From: Colwellia sp. MB3u-41
GTDB taxonomy: Bacteria > Pseudomonadota > Gammaproteobacteria > Enterobacterales > Alteromonadaceae
NCBI RefSeq assembly: GCF_014076845.1
Contig: NZ_JACGUT010000077.1
Location: 62,001-126,000, forward strand
Length of the DNA: 64,000 nucleotides
Direction: 5' to 3'
Shown one piece after another: positions 37,735-48,016 of the stretch. The notes under the pieces were generated by a model. The model ran no database searches, was not told the DNA's origin, and worked only from the letters and a program-made list of their open reading frames with translations. Within the stretch, counting starts at the first letter, position 1. Each line of letters starts with the position of its first letter. A program made the translations under genes and the position numbers.

Positions 37735-38805
37735 TTAGGTGCCTCGTGTTACCCTATTTCTGCCCTTATGCTTACCAAGATATAATGCATTGTCTGCACT
37801 TAATACCATTGAATCCACCGATGTTTTTTGTCCAGATGGAATAGTTACTACCCCTAATGTTAAGGTAATAAAGGCACTCGTTTCAGATTTCTCATGAGGG
37901 ATTTTCATACTTTCTATGGCCAAGCATAAGCGTTCAGCAACGAGAGTTGATTGTTCTATTGAGGTATTAGGCAAGATAATTGCAAACTCTTCACCACCGT
38001 AACGACAATTAGCCCCTGTCATGGTAGCTATGCTGTTATAAATACATTGAGCCACTTGTTTAAGGCAGCTATCACCTTGTTGATGTCCATACAAATCGTT
38101 AAATAGTTTAAAGTGGTCAACATCGCCAAAAATAAGAGATAACGGTTGATTTTCACGCTCATTCTGGTTGACCTCATCAGTTAATCTTTTATCAAAGTAA
38201 CGACGATTATATAGCCCTGTTAATCCATCTTGGTAGGTTAGTATTTGTAATTTTTTATTAGCGTCAATTAAATCTTTAGCTTGTGTGTTTAATGATGCAG
38301 TTTTCTGTGCAACTTGCTGTTCAAGCGTAGAGACGAATTTTTTTTGCTGGATTATTTCTGTCTGTTGTAAACGGGTTCTAAAATAAATAGCGGTGAACAC
38401 AACAAGTGCAGCGATTAATAAATACAGACTATAGGCCCACCAGGTTTTCCAAGGAGGAGGGGAAATATATAAGTTAATTGACAGGAATTTTTCACCCCAC
38501 TTACCACTACTATTTGTCGCTTTTACTAAAAATTTATATGAACCACCATCTAAATTAGTAAAAGAAGCTATATTTCGATTTCCAATATCAATCCAATTAT
38601 CATCATACCCTTCTAGCTTATAAGCATACTTATTCTTGTTCGGCGCAATGAAGTCTAATACTGAGAATTCAAAAGAAAAAAAGTAATCTAGATAAGACAT
38701 TTCAATATCAGTGACATAGGGATAAGGTTTTTTCAGTTTGACTGACTGACCCATCTTATTAAAACCCGTTAGAACAACTGTAAATTCATTGTTGTTTACT
38801 TCCAT
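37735..38805 (-). CDS. Y_Y_Y-transmembrane-GGDEF part of a split sensor diguanylate cyclase
   Basis: 356 residues forming the C-terminal part of a sensor whose propeller is encoded just upstream. It begins in a Y_Y_Y domain (YAYKLEGYDDNWIDIG, SYKFLVKATNSSGKW), then one membrane helix (WWAYSLYLLIAALVVFTAIYF), a coiled-coil linker and a GGDEF domain with intact RYGGEEFAIILP. Its ATG at 38805 comes two bases after the TAA of the upstream part, in a different frame. One missing base would fuse both into a protein of ~1025 residues. Translation could restart here by coupling, but without a signal peptide the Y_Y_Y part would not be exported normally. Confidence 0.85.
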   Translation of the reverse strand: MEVNNNEFTVVLTGFNKMGQSVKLKKPYPYVTDIEMSYLDYFFSFEFSVLDFIAPNKNKYAYKLEGYDDNWIDIGNRNIASFTNLDGGSYKFLVKATNSSGKWGEKFLSINLYISPPPWKTWWAYSLYLLIAALVVFTAIYFRTRLQQTEIIQQKKFVSTLEQQVAQKTASLNTQAKDLIDANKKLQILTYQDGLTGLYNRRYFDKRLTDEVNQNERENQPLSLIFGDVDHFKLFNDLYGHQQGDSCLKQVAQCIYNSIATMTGANCRYGGEEFAIILPNTSIEQSTLVAERLCLAIESMKIPHEKSETSAFITLTLGVVTIPSGQKTSVDSMVLSADNALYLGKHKGRNRVTRGT

Positions 38806-38807
38806 AG

Positions 38808-40811
38808 TTAGGTGTTAAAGAATTCAATACCTCGCTGGCTACTAGTAAAAAGTGTGTCATTTCGACCTTTTACTAAGCTATTGGGGTAATAATTCATGCC
38901 AAGCAAACCATCGTAACTGTCAAAATTAGTAACATCTCCCAGCAGTGGATTTAACCTGGAGATCCCCTTATTTGTTGTCAGCCATAGCTGACCGTTTTTA
39001 TCATCTTCAATGGCACGGATTAACGAAGTGGGTAAGCCATTTTTCCTACTAAAATGTTTAAACGTTTTTGTATCAGGCAAATATAAATTAAGGCCTTTAT
39101 GAGTGGCAATCCAAATTTTACCATTCCTGTCTTGATGTACATCCTGAACGATATTTCCTAATAAGCTGTCGGCTTTATTCTTATTACTTTGAAATGAAAT
39201 AAAGTGTTGATTTGCTTCGTCCCAAAGATTTACACCATTGCCTGTACCCACCCACATATTTTGTTGATTATCTTTAAATATTTCTAATACTTCTGGATGA
39301 GATAGTCCTGAGGAACTATCTATGTGTGTAAATTTTTTGGTCGAAGGATTGTAGCGATATACACCATTTTTATAAGTACCAATCCAAAGTGAACCAAATT
39401 GGTCCATATTAAGTGCTCGTAACTCCCTAAACTCTTTATAGTTTGGGTCTGATTTAGGGTATGTTATTAGCTCAACTTCCTTAGTGATTAAGTTAAATTT
39501 AGCTAAGCCTCCATCCTGTGCAACCCATAAAATATTATGCTCATCAGAAAATATAGTCGGTTTTTCTAATAACCTGTTTGTCCCGTAGCCATTTTGGTCA
39601 TTAAAAATGGTGTCAGACAAGCGGACTAATTTTTGTGATGAAACTTGCCATTTATATATTTGTGAAGATGAAGAAATAAATAATAAATCCCCGTTATCAT
39701 CGACACTTATACCATTAGGGGCTGTAAGTTCAGGGTTATTAATCGACTTAAATTTGCGATGTTGTATTATCTTATATATGCCGTGATTTTCGCTAGTAAC
39801 CCATAGCGTTCTTGAGCTATCTTCGAACACAATTCTCAAGCCATTGTTATATTCAAGGTTAAGCTTTTCTATTTGAAGGTTTACGTTTGATTGACGAAAT
39901 AAGCCTTTACTGGAGACAAACCAAAGATAACCTTCTTGATCTTCAATCATAGAATTCACTTGGCCTAGATATTTATCATCAAGGGTTTTTATTGGCATAA
40001 AAACACCACTTTGTTGATCAAAAATAAAGGGGCCTTGCTGTGTGCCAACATAAAGTTTATTTTTAGACGTTTTTAAAATACTTCTTATTTCGTTTGCACC
40101 TGTAGGCGTTTTGTTTTTTGGTGCAGGGAAAAAGTGGCTAAAAGTTCGCTTTTTTTTGTCATACAAGTTTAATCCAAAGCTTGTTGCAACCCAAAGACTG
40201 TCACTATTATTATCTTCAATGTCCCAAATTCTATTATGAGATAAACTCGATGCAACCCCATCAATTTTTTTTATTTGCTCAAAGCGGTTATTGCCAATAT
40301 ATCGATTTAAACCACTGTCATAAGAGCCTAACCAAACCGTACCTTTTTGGTCATGAAATAAAGATTGTATCCGGTTCGATGAAATAGAGTCAGTGCGGAG
40401 AGGGTCATGAATAAAATGTTGAAATACGCCCATCTCTGGATTATAAAGGTTAACGCCTCCTCCCCAAGTGCCTACCCATATTTTTCCATTGTGGTCTAGC
40501 ATAAGATTGCCAGCGTCGTTATGTGACAAACCACTTGAACTCATACTGTTAAATTCAAAGAGAGTTACTTTTCTGCCGTCATAACACATAACACCATTTT
40601 CGGCGGTGCCAAACCACAGTAAACCTTGATTGTCTTGAATAATAGAATATATTTCAGATGAAACAAAACCATCTTCCTCTGTTAACATTTCTACAGAGTA
40701 CTCATTAAGCAGTTCTTTTGGGCGCTCGTTGCTGTAAACGGGAATAATAATGCTGACACACAAGAGCAAAAAACAGGTTAGGCGATTAAAAAACAATAAA
40801 CTATAGCTCAT
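38808..40811 (-). CDS. two-component regulator propeller part of the split sensor
   Basis: 667 residues with a signal peptide (LTCFLLLCVSIIIPVYS) and about a dozen propeller blades of the Reg_prop kind, repeating a pattern such as IQDNQGLLWFGTAENGV and DHNGKIWVGTWGGGV. The set ends at QRGIEFFNT and a TAA, where proteins of this architecture normally continue into the Y_Y_Y domain. The downstream gene supplies exactly that continuation in another frame. The periplasmic propeller would sense a ligand and pass the signal through the membrane to the GGDEF domain; in this strain the two are uncoupled unless frameshifting occurs. Confidence 0.85.
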   Translation of the reverse strand: MSYSLLFFNRLTCFLLLCVSIIIPVYSNERPKELLNEYSVEMLTEEDGFVSSEIYSIIQDNQGLLWFGTAENGVMCYDGRKVTLFEFNSMSSSGLSHNDAGNLMLDHNGKIWVGTWGGGVNLYNPEMGVFQHFIHDPLRTDSISSNRIQSLFHDQKGTVWLGSYDSGLNRYIGNNRFEQIKKIDGVASSLSHNRIWDIEDNNSDSLWVATSFGLNLYDKKKRTFSHFFPAPKNKTPTGANEIRSILKTSKNKLYVGTQQGPFIFDQQSGVFMPIKTLDDKYLGQVNSMIEDQEGYLWFVSSKGLFRQSNVNLQIEKLNLEYNNGLRIVFEDSSRTLWVTSENHGIYKIIQHRKFKSINNPELTAPNGISVDDNGDLLFISSSSQIYKWQVSSQKLVRLSDTIFNDQNGYGTNRLLEKPTIFSDEHNILWVAQDGGLAKFNLITKEVELITYPKSDPNYKEFRELRALNMDQFGSLWIGTYKNGVYRYNPSTKKFTHIDSSSGLSHPEVLEIFKDNQQNMWVGTGNGVNLWDEANQHFISFQSNKNKADSLLGNIVQDVHQDRNGKIWIATHKGLNLYLPDTKTFKHFSRKNGLPTSLIRAIEDDKNGQLWLTTNKGISRLNPLLGDVTNFDSYDGLLGMNYYPNSLVKGRNDTLFTSSQRGIEFFNT

Positions 40812-40971
40812 ACACGTTAGCGTTATTCCAACTTAGGGTCGTGACAAAATAGCAATATTATTATGTTAGTTTATTTAACCGACTATATCTATACTCACTG
40901 ATTCCACAATGAATGTTAAAGCAAGTAGATACAGACTTCGCTAAAAGGTAACGACTTTATGAACCATCAGT

Positions 40972-42981
40972 TTAGTTAATGTTTAACACTTTTTTTAATG
41001 GGCCTAGGTAGGGCTCAAAGTGTCGCCATTGTTCGGTAGCGCTTTTATAGATAGGTTGGCGAACTTGCTCAGAACTTGGGGTTTTAATGGTGCGCTTGGT
41101 TTTATGAAAATCAATACAAGACTGTTCAAAGGGTAAGCCACAAAAATCAAGTATCCTTCTGACCTGCTTTTCTAAGTCATCAACCACATCTTCATGATTA
41201 ACGGTTAATACGAAGTCAGGTAACACCTGGTCCCAATGGGCCATTAATTTTAAATAAGCTTGGTAATAACGTCCAATGTCTTCAAGGTTGTAACTAAAAT
41301 CTTGCCCTTCGGCAAATAATTGCTTAAACCCACTAAAACAACAAGCCATTGGCTGACGTCTGGCATCAATGACTTTTGCGTTTGGCAGTATTAATTTAAT
41401 CAAACCTATGTGTAAAAAGTTGTTAGGCATTTTGTCAATAAAAAGTGGTGCTTGTTCACGGTATACACGTGTTTCATCGATAAACTGTTGCCCAAAGCGC
41501 TTGAAATAATCTGAGTTTATTTCAGCTAAATTTTTGGGGTATTGGCTTTCTTTATGACTTTCTTGATCATTTTTATTATTCTCGCGCCCGCGTAACCTCG
41601 ACGCTAAGCCTAAAATGTTGTGCAGTTCCATCGTGCCATCAACTTGACTGTGTGAAGCCAGTATTTGTTCAAGCAGGGTTGAGCCTGCACGGGGCAAACC
41701 AACAATAAAAATAGGGTCAGGTGATTTTAGCCCTAAATTACCCCGATTTTCAAATAATTCGGTTGTGCAGTATTTTAGTTGTTCAGCGACTTGCTGTTCT
41801 ATTTTGCTGATGTCAAAGCCATTGCTAGCATGCTGTAATTCGTTACCTTGCTGATAAGCTTCAAAGGCTTGTTGATAGTCTTCTCTATCTTCAAAGGCTT
41901 TACCCGTAGCAAAGTGTAGTTGAACTTTATCTGTTAACGCCAAATTTTCATCCGTGCGCTGGTGTTGCATTTTGGTAATTTCTTCATCACTAAAACGGTA
42001 GGTTTTCGTATTGGCTAAACTCCAAAATGCATCACCGTAGCTGGGGTTTAATTGATAAGCTTTTTGGTAAGCAGCGACCGCTTTTTTGATATCGCCCTGT
42101 GCTTTAAGCGCATGGCCAAGTTGTAAATAGAAACCAGGAACTTTATCATTCTGTGCGATGGCTTGATCAAATAAAGTAATGGCTTGTTCTATTTTTCCTA
42201 AGCCCATTAAGATGTTGGCCTTGGCAACTTTATAACTAAGATTCTCAGATTGTTCAACGAGTAACGTTTCAACCTGTTGTTCTGCGGCTTTATATTTACC
42301 TAAACGGATAAGAAGGTTGAGATATTGAGAACGAGCATGAATATGATTAGGAGCTAACTCAAGTGCGCTCGCCAGTAGAAACTCTGCATCGTCATAAACT
42401 TTTAGTTCCATACCTATTTCAGCAAGTAGGCACATGCCATCGACGTGACGTTTATTATTTTGTAAAAAATGTCGACAAATTTGCTCAGCTTTTAATAATT
42501 TTCCTTCATACATTAACTCTGTAACTGCCAGTAATGCCGGCGGTAATTTTTTCAATTTTTCGAGATGGTTAGCTGCCTTTTGCACTTGTTCTTGTTGGCT
42601 GTTTTGTCGGTAAAGTTGAATCAACTCATGCCAACTACCCACTAAACTTGGATTAAGTTGCACGGCTTTTTCAAAGGATAATTTAGCTTGCTTAACCTTG
42701 TTTAAGGCTAAATGCGTATAACCTTGTTCTTGATTTGCTCGGCTGTGCAGGGCATCAAGTTTAAGTAACGCGTTAATACTGGTGAGTGCTTGGGTAAACT
42801 CTTTGCTATAGCGCTGGGCAATAGCCATTAAATACCATAATTCAATGTGGTCTTGCTGTTCGGTGACTTGTTGTTGCAGTGTTTTACCTTGTGCGATTGC
42901 TTCATTAAATTTTGCCGTTTGGATCAAGTGTTGAATCGACTTTAATTGTGTTTCAATTGGGGTAAGGGGTGTGTTGTTCAA
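40972..42981 (-). CDS. TPR-repeat sulfotransferase family protein
   Basis: About 669 residues. The first ~400 residues are tetratricopeptide repeats (for example PSLVGSWHELIQLYRQN, GDIKKAVAAYQKAYQLNPSY); then comes a sulfotransferase domain with the PAPS-binding loop FIVGLPRAGSTLLEQILASH and a later FIDKMPNNFLHIGLI. The acceptor is unknown. Start: TTG at 42981 has GGAG eight bases upstream, better than the in-frame TTG at 43008. It follows the TonB receptor gene in the same direction, a frequent pairing in marine Alteromonadales, but a terminator lies between them. Confidence 0.88.
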   Translation of the reverse strand: MNNTPLTPIETQLKSIQHLIQTAKFNEAIAQGKTLQQQVTEQQDHIELWYLMAIAQRYSKEFTQALTSINALLKLDALHSRANQEQGYTHLALNKVKQAKLSFEKAVQLNPSLVGSWHELIQLYRQNSQQEQVQKAANHLEKLKKLPPALLAVTELMYEGKLLKAEQICRHFLQNNKRHVDGMCLLAEIGMELKVYDDAEFLLASALELAPNHIHARSQYLNLLIRLGKYKAAEQQVETLLVEQSENLSYKVAKANILMGLGKIEQAITLFDQAIAQNDKVPGFYLQLGHALKAQGDIKKAVAAYQKAYQLNPSYGDAFWSLANTKTYRFSDEEITKMQHQRTDENLALTDKVQLHFATGKAFEDREDYQQAFEAYQQGNELQHASNGFDISKIEQQVAEQLKYCTTELFENRGNLGLKSPDPIFIVGLPRAGSTLLEQILASHSQVDGTMELHNILGLASRLRGRENNKNDQESHKESQYPKNLAEINSDYFKRFGQQFIDETRVYREQAPLFIDKMPNNFLHIGLIKLILPNAKVIDARRQPMACCFSGFKQLFAEGQDFSYNLEDIGRYYQAYLKLMAHWDQVLPDFVLTVNHEDVVDDLEKQVRRILDFCGLPFEQSCIDFHKTKRTIKTPSSEQVRQPIYKSATEQWRHFEPYLGPLKKVLNIN

Positions 42982-43042
42982 CGATTTTGCTCCAAGGCAG
43001 TTTAACAAGTGATCTTGCTCTGATGAGATACTCTATCAATAA

Positions 43043-43074
43043 AAAGCCGCTTGATACAAAGTTCAAGCGGCTTT
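43043..43074 (-). terminator. intrinsic terminator of the TonB receptor gene
   Basis: Perfect 12-bp stem AAAGCCGCTTGA (43043-43054) with TCAAGCGGCTTT (43063-43074). Read on the minus strand it is followed by a T-rich run, so it ends the receptor transcript before the sulfotransferase gene. Confidence 0.88.
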
Positions 43075-43111
43075 ATTTAGTTTTTAGTTAAAAGTTAATT
43101 AACATTAACGC

Positions 43112-45772
43112 TTAATAAAAATCATATGAGAATCTAAAGCCAATGGTACGAGGTCTGTTAGAAACAACTTTTGGCGTATATTGTTGAGTATCAACGTATA
43201 GAATGGCACTTTTATCGGTTAAATTATCGATAAACAATTCCGCTTTCCATTCGTCGTTAGTCACACCAAAGCTTAAGTTGGCTAAAATGTAACTATCTTG
43301 GATGTAACGACCACCCGCAAAGGTTTCTCCGTTACTACTTTGATAGTTAACACCTTTATAAACATCAGCTTCTTTTTGAATACTTAAACCTGAGCCTGTG
43401 CCATAAATTAAATTAGTCGCATCTTCGACCATATAAGCGTCCATTGCCATACCCGCAAGTCTTTCGCCGGTATAACTAATTGAACCGTTAATATAACCCG
43501 TTAGATCACCAGAGATATTATAGTAATATTGTGCTTGTAGGTTACCTGAAAATTTAGCTGAATAAGGTAATCTACTACCCACACTTGGTGCAATACCATC
43601 AAGTACGTCATTAACTGATGTTAATTCAGTATCAATTAAGCTGAACGCGCCAGAGATAACTAAGTTGTCAGTCACTACCCAACTAAAATCACCATCAATA
43701 CCTTTAATTTCAGCATCACCCACGTTATCAGTAAATACTAAGAAGCTGATATTGGTTGGGTCATAGCGCGAGGTTTGTAGATCAGATATTTTTGAATAAT
43801 AAGCTGTCGCATTAAAACGCAATGATTGGTCAAACAAGGTAGATTTAAAACCAACTTCAACGTTATCTAAACTATCTGTCGTTGAGTATACGGGGATGCG
43901 GAAACCTTCAAAAGCGCCTTCTTGGTTAGCTGCAGCACCACCACCTACACGGTTAGTCACCGGCGGTCTAAAACCTTCTGAATAGGAAGCAAAGACCATT
44001 ACATCGTCCGTTACTTTCCAATCAACAGAAGCTTTGATAATGGTATCATCAACGGTTAGCGTACCGTCACTATCAAGTAAGCTAGTGTCTAACTGACCAC
44101 TGGCAATAGCCGCTTGGATTGCGGTTGCTTCTTCTGCGCTAAAAAACTCGTTTAAGGCAGCATCACTACCATCACCGAAGGCTTGCAATCGACCACTAAC
44201 ATCGTCACCAGTAGTCGCTCCTTTGTAAATATCATCAATTTGATACCAACGCGCACCAAAACTCGCGGTAACGGTGTCGGTTATGTCATAAGCAAACTGA
44301 CCAAATACTGCGACTTGATCTATCGTGTGGGTAACATCATTAACAAAGCTGACTTCAGCAGGGAAAGGTCCGCCATTACTATTAATGCCGTCAGTACCTG
44401 CAAGCGCTCGCTTTTCTTGTAAATCTGGAAAAAGTTCGGTATTGGCTATTTTAAATTGACCTACTGATGATACTTCTTGCGTGTCATAAAAAACACCAGC
44501 GGTTACACGCCAGGCATTATCAGCCGGAGTATTGAATCGAAGTTCGTGGGTGGTACGAGAGGTGTCGGTTTGTTCTTTGTAATACTTAGTGGGGTCAAGA
44601 CACTCTTGTGCTTCAGGTACGCTTGCATAGTTACAAACATAATAAGCAGAGAATTGACCACCATTGGTATAACCGGTGTAATCAATCGTTGAATTAATGT
44701 CTCTGTCTAAGTAACCACCAGTATAGACAATATCAAGTTGCTCAAGGCGTCCTTCTAATGTCCACGTAGTTAAACCAAAATCATCATTGTTATTTTCGGG
44801 TACAAAGCGGTTTGTTGATGTCTGGCCTTCAAGGTTTGGATCATAAGAAAACACACCTTCAGTATCAAGCGACTGTTGAGTATGCTGAACTAGAAGGTTC
44901 CATTCGTCATTAATCAAGTAAGAGACACCAAAACGTGCACCCGCATAGTTGGCGGTATTAAAGTTGTCTTCGACTAAAGCATCGTTTTGTGGCGCGGTTA
45001 CAGGCGTATTCTCAGGATCTGCTAATTTAGCAAAATTAGCAGAAATTCTATCAATAACTACCGCACTACCGTTATAACCCCCTTGACCGGGAACATTGCG
45101 TATATTATCTATCCAACCGCCTTGGAAGTCATTATAAGTGGCAACACGTACCGCAAGAGAGTCAGTTAAAGACATATTAAAATAAGCTTCAACAGAATTA
45201 CTTAAATCACCACCTTTAGTTGAGCTTAGGCTGGTATCAAAACCGGCAGAAAAACCATCGTGGGTTGGCTTTTTAGTGATTAAACGCACGGTACCTGATT
45301 GAGAGCTGGCACCAAAAAGCGTACCTTGTGGCCCAGGCAAAACTTCTATACGTTCAACATCGGTCGCGTAAACATCTAAATTACGACCTTGCATTGATAC
45401 CGGCTGTTCATCTAAATAAAAAGCAACAGAGGGCTGTAAAGCTTGCACTGACGAAACAGAGATATTGGTTTGCGCAGTAGCTGCACCGCGAATATATATT
45501 TCATTTTGTCCAGGGCCAGTGCCCTGAAAAACAACATTGGGTAGAAATTCTACATACTCATCAAAATTTGACACACCAAGTTTCTCTAAACTATCACCGG
45601 TTAATGCGGTGACGGTAACGGGAACATCTTGAATGGATTCAGTGCGTTTAGTTGCAGTAACTTCAATGACTTCAATCTTTGCTTTTGCTTTTTCTTTTAC
45701 TTCTTCGGCATAGAGAGAGCCTGATGCTGCTATGGCCGTTAAGACCGCATAATGCAACTTAGTGAATTTCAT
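43112..45772 (-). CDS. TonB-dependent outer-membrane receptor
   Basis: 886 residues. Signal peptide of ~22 residues (cleavage after SLYA), then a plug domain (EVIEVTATKRTESIQDVPVTV, EIYIRGAATAQTNIS, VERIEVLPGPQGTLFGASSQSGTVRLITKKP) and a 22-strand barrel that ends in the expected aromatic tail FRFSYDFY. The TonB box is probably IEVIEVTAT. Ligand unknown; the plug type (ATKRTE...LPGPQGTLFG) is common in receptors for organic substrates rather than iron siderophores only. Divergent from the BCCT transporter gene with a 256-bp shared promoter region. Confidence 0.95.
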   Translation of the reverse strand: MKFTKLHYAVLTAIAASGSLYAEEVKEKAKAKIEVIEVTATKRTESIQDVPVTVTALTGDSLEKLGVSNFDEYVEFLPNVVFQGTGPGQNEIYIRGAATAQTNISVSSVQALQPSVAFYLDEQPVSMQGRNLDVYATDVERIEVLPGPQGTLFGASSQSGTVRLITKKPTHDGFSAGFDTSLSSTKGGDLSNSVEAYFNMSLTDSLAVRVATYNDFQGGWIDNIRNVPGQGGYNGSAVVIDRISANFAKLADPENTPVTAPQNDALVEDNFNTANYAGARFGVSYLINDEWNLLVQHTQQSLDTEGVFSYDPNLEGQTSTNRFVPENNNDDFGLTTWTLEGRLEQLDIVYTGGYLDRDINSTIDYTGYTNGGQFSAYYVCNYASVPEAQECLDPTKYYKEQTDTSRTTHELRFNTPADNAWRVTAGVFYDTQEVSSVGQFKIANTELFPDLQEKRALAGTDGINSNGGPFPAEVSFVNDVTHTIDQVAVFGQFAYDITDTVTASFGARWYQIDDIYKGATTGDDVSGRLQAFGDGSDAALNEFFSAEEATAIQAAIASGQLDTSLLDSDGTLTVDDTIIKASVDWKVTDDVMVFASYSEGFRPPVTNRVGGGAAANQEGAFEGFRIPVYSTTDSLDNVEVGFKSTLFDQSLRFNATAYYSKISDLQTSRYDPTNISFLVFTDNVGDAEIKGIDGDFSWVVTDNLVISGAFSLIDTELTSVNDVLDGIAPSVGSRLPYSAKFSGNLQAQYYYNISGDLTGYINGSISYTGERLAGMAMDAYMVEDATNLIYGTGSGLSIQKEADVYKGVNYQSSNGETFAGGRYIQDSYILANLSFGVTNDEWKAELFIDNLTDKSAILYVDTQQYTPKVVSNRPRTIGFRFSYDFY

Positions 45773-46028
45773 ATTGATTATCCCTTAGTAGGTTAATTAT
45801 GTTTTGAGTTGATATTATTAGAGTTCGAACTAAATTTATTCTCGCCTAGCTTAACAAAAAATAGGACTTATAGATAATTTTTACAACTCTTTATATATTA
45901 GTTGATGTATTTGTGCTTCTAATAGGGTACTTATTCATCTTAAAATTTTCTTGCGCTGTACACTGAATTGTTTACAGCATGGCTTAAGTCGATATAATAT
46001 CAATACTAATTAAAATCAGGGGAAGAGT

Positions 46029-47984
46029 TTGCCTACAACCGTTAAGAGTCAATTGAACAAAAAGGTATTTGGCAGTGCCTCCGCTATTATTATTGCCTTG
46101 TTACTTTATACCGCTGCGCTACCTGAACAGGCGCAGAGTTTATTTACACTTATTCAAACATCTATCATTGAAAACGGTAGTTGGTTTTATGTACTAACCG
46201 TTGCATTCATCTTCTTTTTTGTTATCTTTTTAGGCGTATCTCGTTATGGAGACATTCGTTTAGGCCCAGATCACTCAACGCCAGATTACTCCTTAGTTTC
46301 TTGGCTTTCGATGCTCTTTGCTGCAGGAATGGGCATTGGTTTGATGTTTTTTGGTGTTGCCGAACCCTTAATGCACTATTTGTCACCACCGACAGCAGAA
46401 ACAGGTACGGTTGCAGCCGTGCAAGAAGCAATGAAGATGACATTTTTTCATTGGGGACTTCATGCTTGGGCTATTTATGCCATTGTCGCCTTAGTATTAG
46501 CCTATTTTAGTTATCGTCATAATTTACCATTAACGTTACGCTCTGCACTATATCCTTTGATTGGTGATAAAATTTATAAATGGCCAGGACATCTAGTCGA
46601 CATTTTTGCGGTGGTGAGTACTGTCTTTGGTGTTGCTACTTCGCTGGGCTTAGGCGCCTCACAAGTGAATGCTGGTTTTGGTTATTTGTTTGGTATTGAG
46701 GTCACAGTTACCAATCAAATAATCATTATGTTCGGTATTACTTCACTAGCGGTTATATCGGTTGCAACGGGATTAGATAAGGGCATTAAAATACTCTCTG
46801 AAACCAACATGGTTTTAGCTATAATACTGTTATTGTTGATTTTTGTGCTCGGTCCAACGGTGTTTTTATTACAAGCTTACTTACAAAATATTGGTGATTA
46901 TTTAGCGGATATTGTGCATAACACCTTTAATTTATTCGCTTATAAAAAGACCGACTGGATCGGTGGTTGGACGATATTCTACTGGGGCTGGTGGCTGGCG
47001 TGGGCACCTTTTGTTGGTTTGTTTATTGCCAGAATTTCTCGTGGACGTACGATCAGAGAATTTATTATCGGCGTTATGCTAATACCAACCGTATTCACAT
47101 TATTTTGGATGACTATTTTTGGTAATAGTGCCATTGATTTAGTTTATAACCAAGGAATCGTTGGGTTAGGTGAAATGGTCAGTAAAGACTCATCAGTCGC
47201 ACTTTTTGTTTTTCTTGAAAACTTCCCACTATCTTCAGTACTTTCATTTTTTAGTGTGCTGATGATTATAATATTTTTTGTCACCTCTTGTGATTCTGGG
47301 GCTATGGTGGTTGATATGCTTTGCTCGCATGGCAAGAATGATACACCGTTGTGGCAACGTGTTTATTGGGCGGTTGGTATTGGTATAGTGGCGGCTATAT
47401 TGCTGTTGGCAGGGGGACTTAATGCCCTTCAAACTATGACTATTGCTAGTGCATTGCCCTTTACTCTCGTATTATTACTCGCCATTGCTGGTTTGATTAA
47501 ATCGTTAAGAGTCGAGGCTTTTAAACAGGATAGTCAGTTAATAACAGGGCTCCCCCATTCGAGTAATGACAATAGTGATAGTTGGCAAATACGACTAAAG
47601 AATGTTGTTGATTTCCCTAATAAAACTAATGTCAGTAAGTTTGTTAAGCAGACAGTAGTGCCAGCATTTGATTCTGTCGCTAAAGAGCTGCAGGCAAATC
47701 AAATCAATGTTGAGATTTTACATGACAATGGATTAACGTTAATTGTGGACCATGGCGAAGCACAAGAGTTTGTATATCGGGTGTTAGCTCGTAAGTACTC
47801 TCAACCTGACTATGTTATTGAAGCTAATGAAGCTGAAGATGATCAAAGTTACTATCGTGCTGAAGTTCATTTGGGCGAAGGCGGGCAAGACTATGACATC
47901 ATGGGCTGGTCGAAAACGGCAGTGATCAATAATATTATTGATCAATACCACAAGCATTTACATTTCTTACATTTACTACGCTAA
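46029..47984 (+). CDS. BCCT family transporter
   Basis: 651-residue secondary transporter of the betaine/carnitine/choline family, inner membrane. About 12 membrane helices; family motifs include GMGIGLMFFGVAEPL, FHWGLHAWAIYAIVALVLAYFSY and WTIFYWGWWLAWAPFVGLFIARISRGRTIREF. A C-terminal cytoplasmic extension of ~150 residues follows. Start codon TTG at 46029 with AGGGGAAG upstream. Probably takes up glycine betaine, choline or a related osmolyte with Na+ or H+; the substrate cannot be fixed from sequence. Convergent with the marR-type gene. Confidence 0.93.
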   Translation: MPTTVKSQLNKKVFGSASAIIIALLLYTAALPEQAQSLFTLIQTSIIENGSWFYVLTVAFIFFFVIFLGVSRYGDIRLGPDHSTPDYSLVSWLSMLFAAGMGIGLMFFGVAEPLMHYLSPPTAETGTVAAVQEAMKMTFFHWGLHAWAIYAIVALVLAYFSYRHNLPLTLRSALYPLIGDKIYKWPGHLVDIFAVVSTVFGVATSLGLGASQVNAGFGYLFGIEVTVTNQIIIMFGITSLAVISVATGLDKGIKILSETNMVLAIILLLLIFVLGPTVFLLQAYLQNIGDYLADIVHNTFNLFAYKKTDWIGGWTIFYWGWWLAWAPFVGLFIARISRGRTIREFIIGVMLIPTVFTLFWMTIFGNSAIDLVYNQGIVGLGEMVSKDSSVALFVFLENFPLSSVLSFFSVLMIIIFFVTSCDSGAMVVDMLCSHGKNDTPLWQRVYWAVGIGIVAAILLLAGGLNALQTMTIASALPFTLVLLLAIAGLIKSLRVEAFKQDSQLITGLPHSSNDNSDSWQIRLKNVVDFPNKTNVSKFVKQTVVPAFDSVAKELQANQINVEILHDNGLTLIVDHGEAQEFVYRVLARKYSQPDYVIEANEAEDDQSYYRAEVHLGEGGQDYDIMGWSKTAVINNIIDQYHKHLHFLHLLR

Positions 47985-47990
47985 TAGAAT

Positions 47991-48014
47991 ACAGCTCGGG
48001 TTAAACCGGGCTGT
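47991..48014. terminator. hairpin between convergent BCCT and MarR genes
   Basis: ACAGCTCGG (47991-47999) pairs with CCGGGCTGT (48006-48014), with one wobble. There is no T run behind it, so its strength is uncertain; position suggests a shared 3' end. Confidence 0.55.
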
Positions 48015-48016
48015 AA

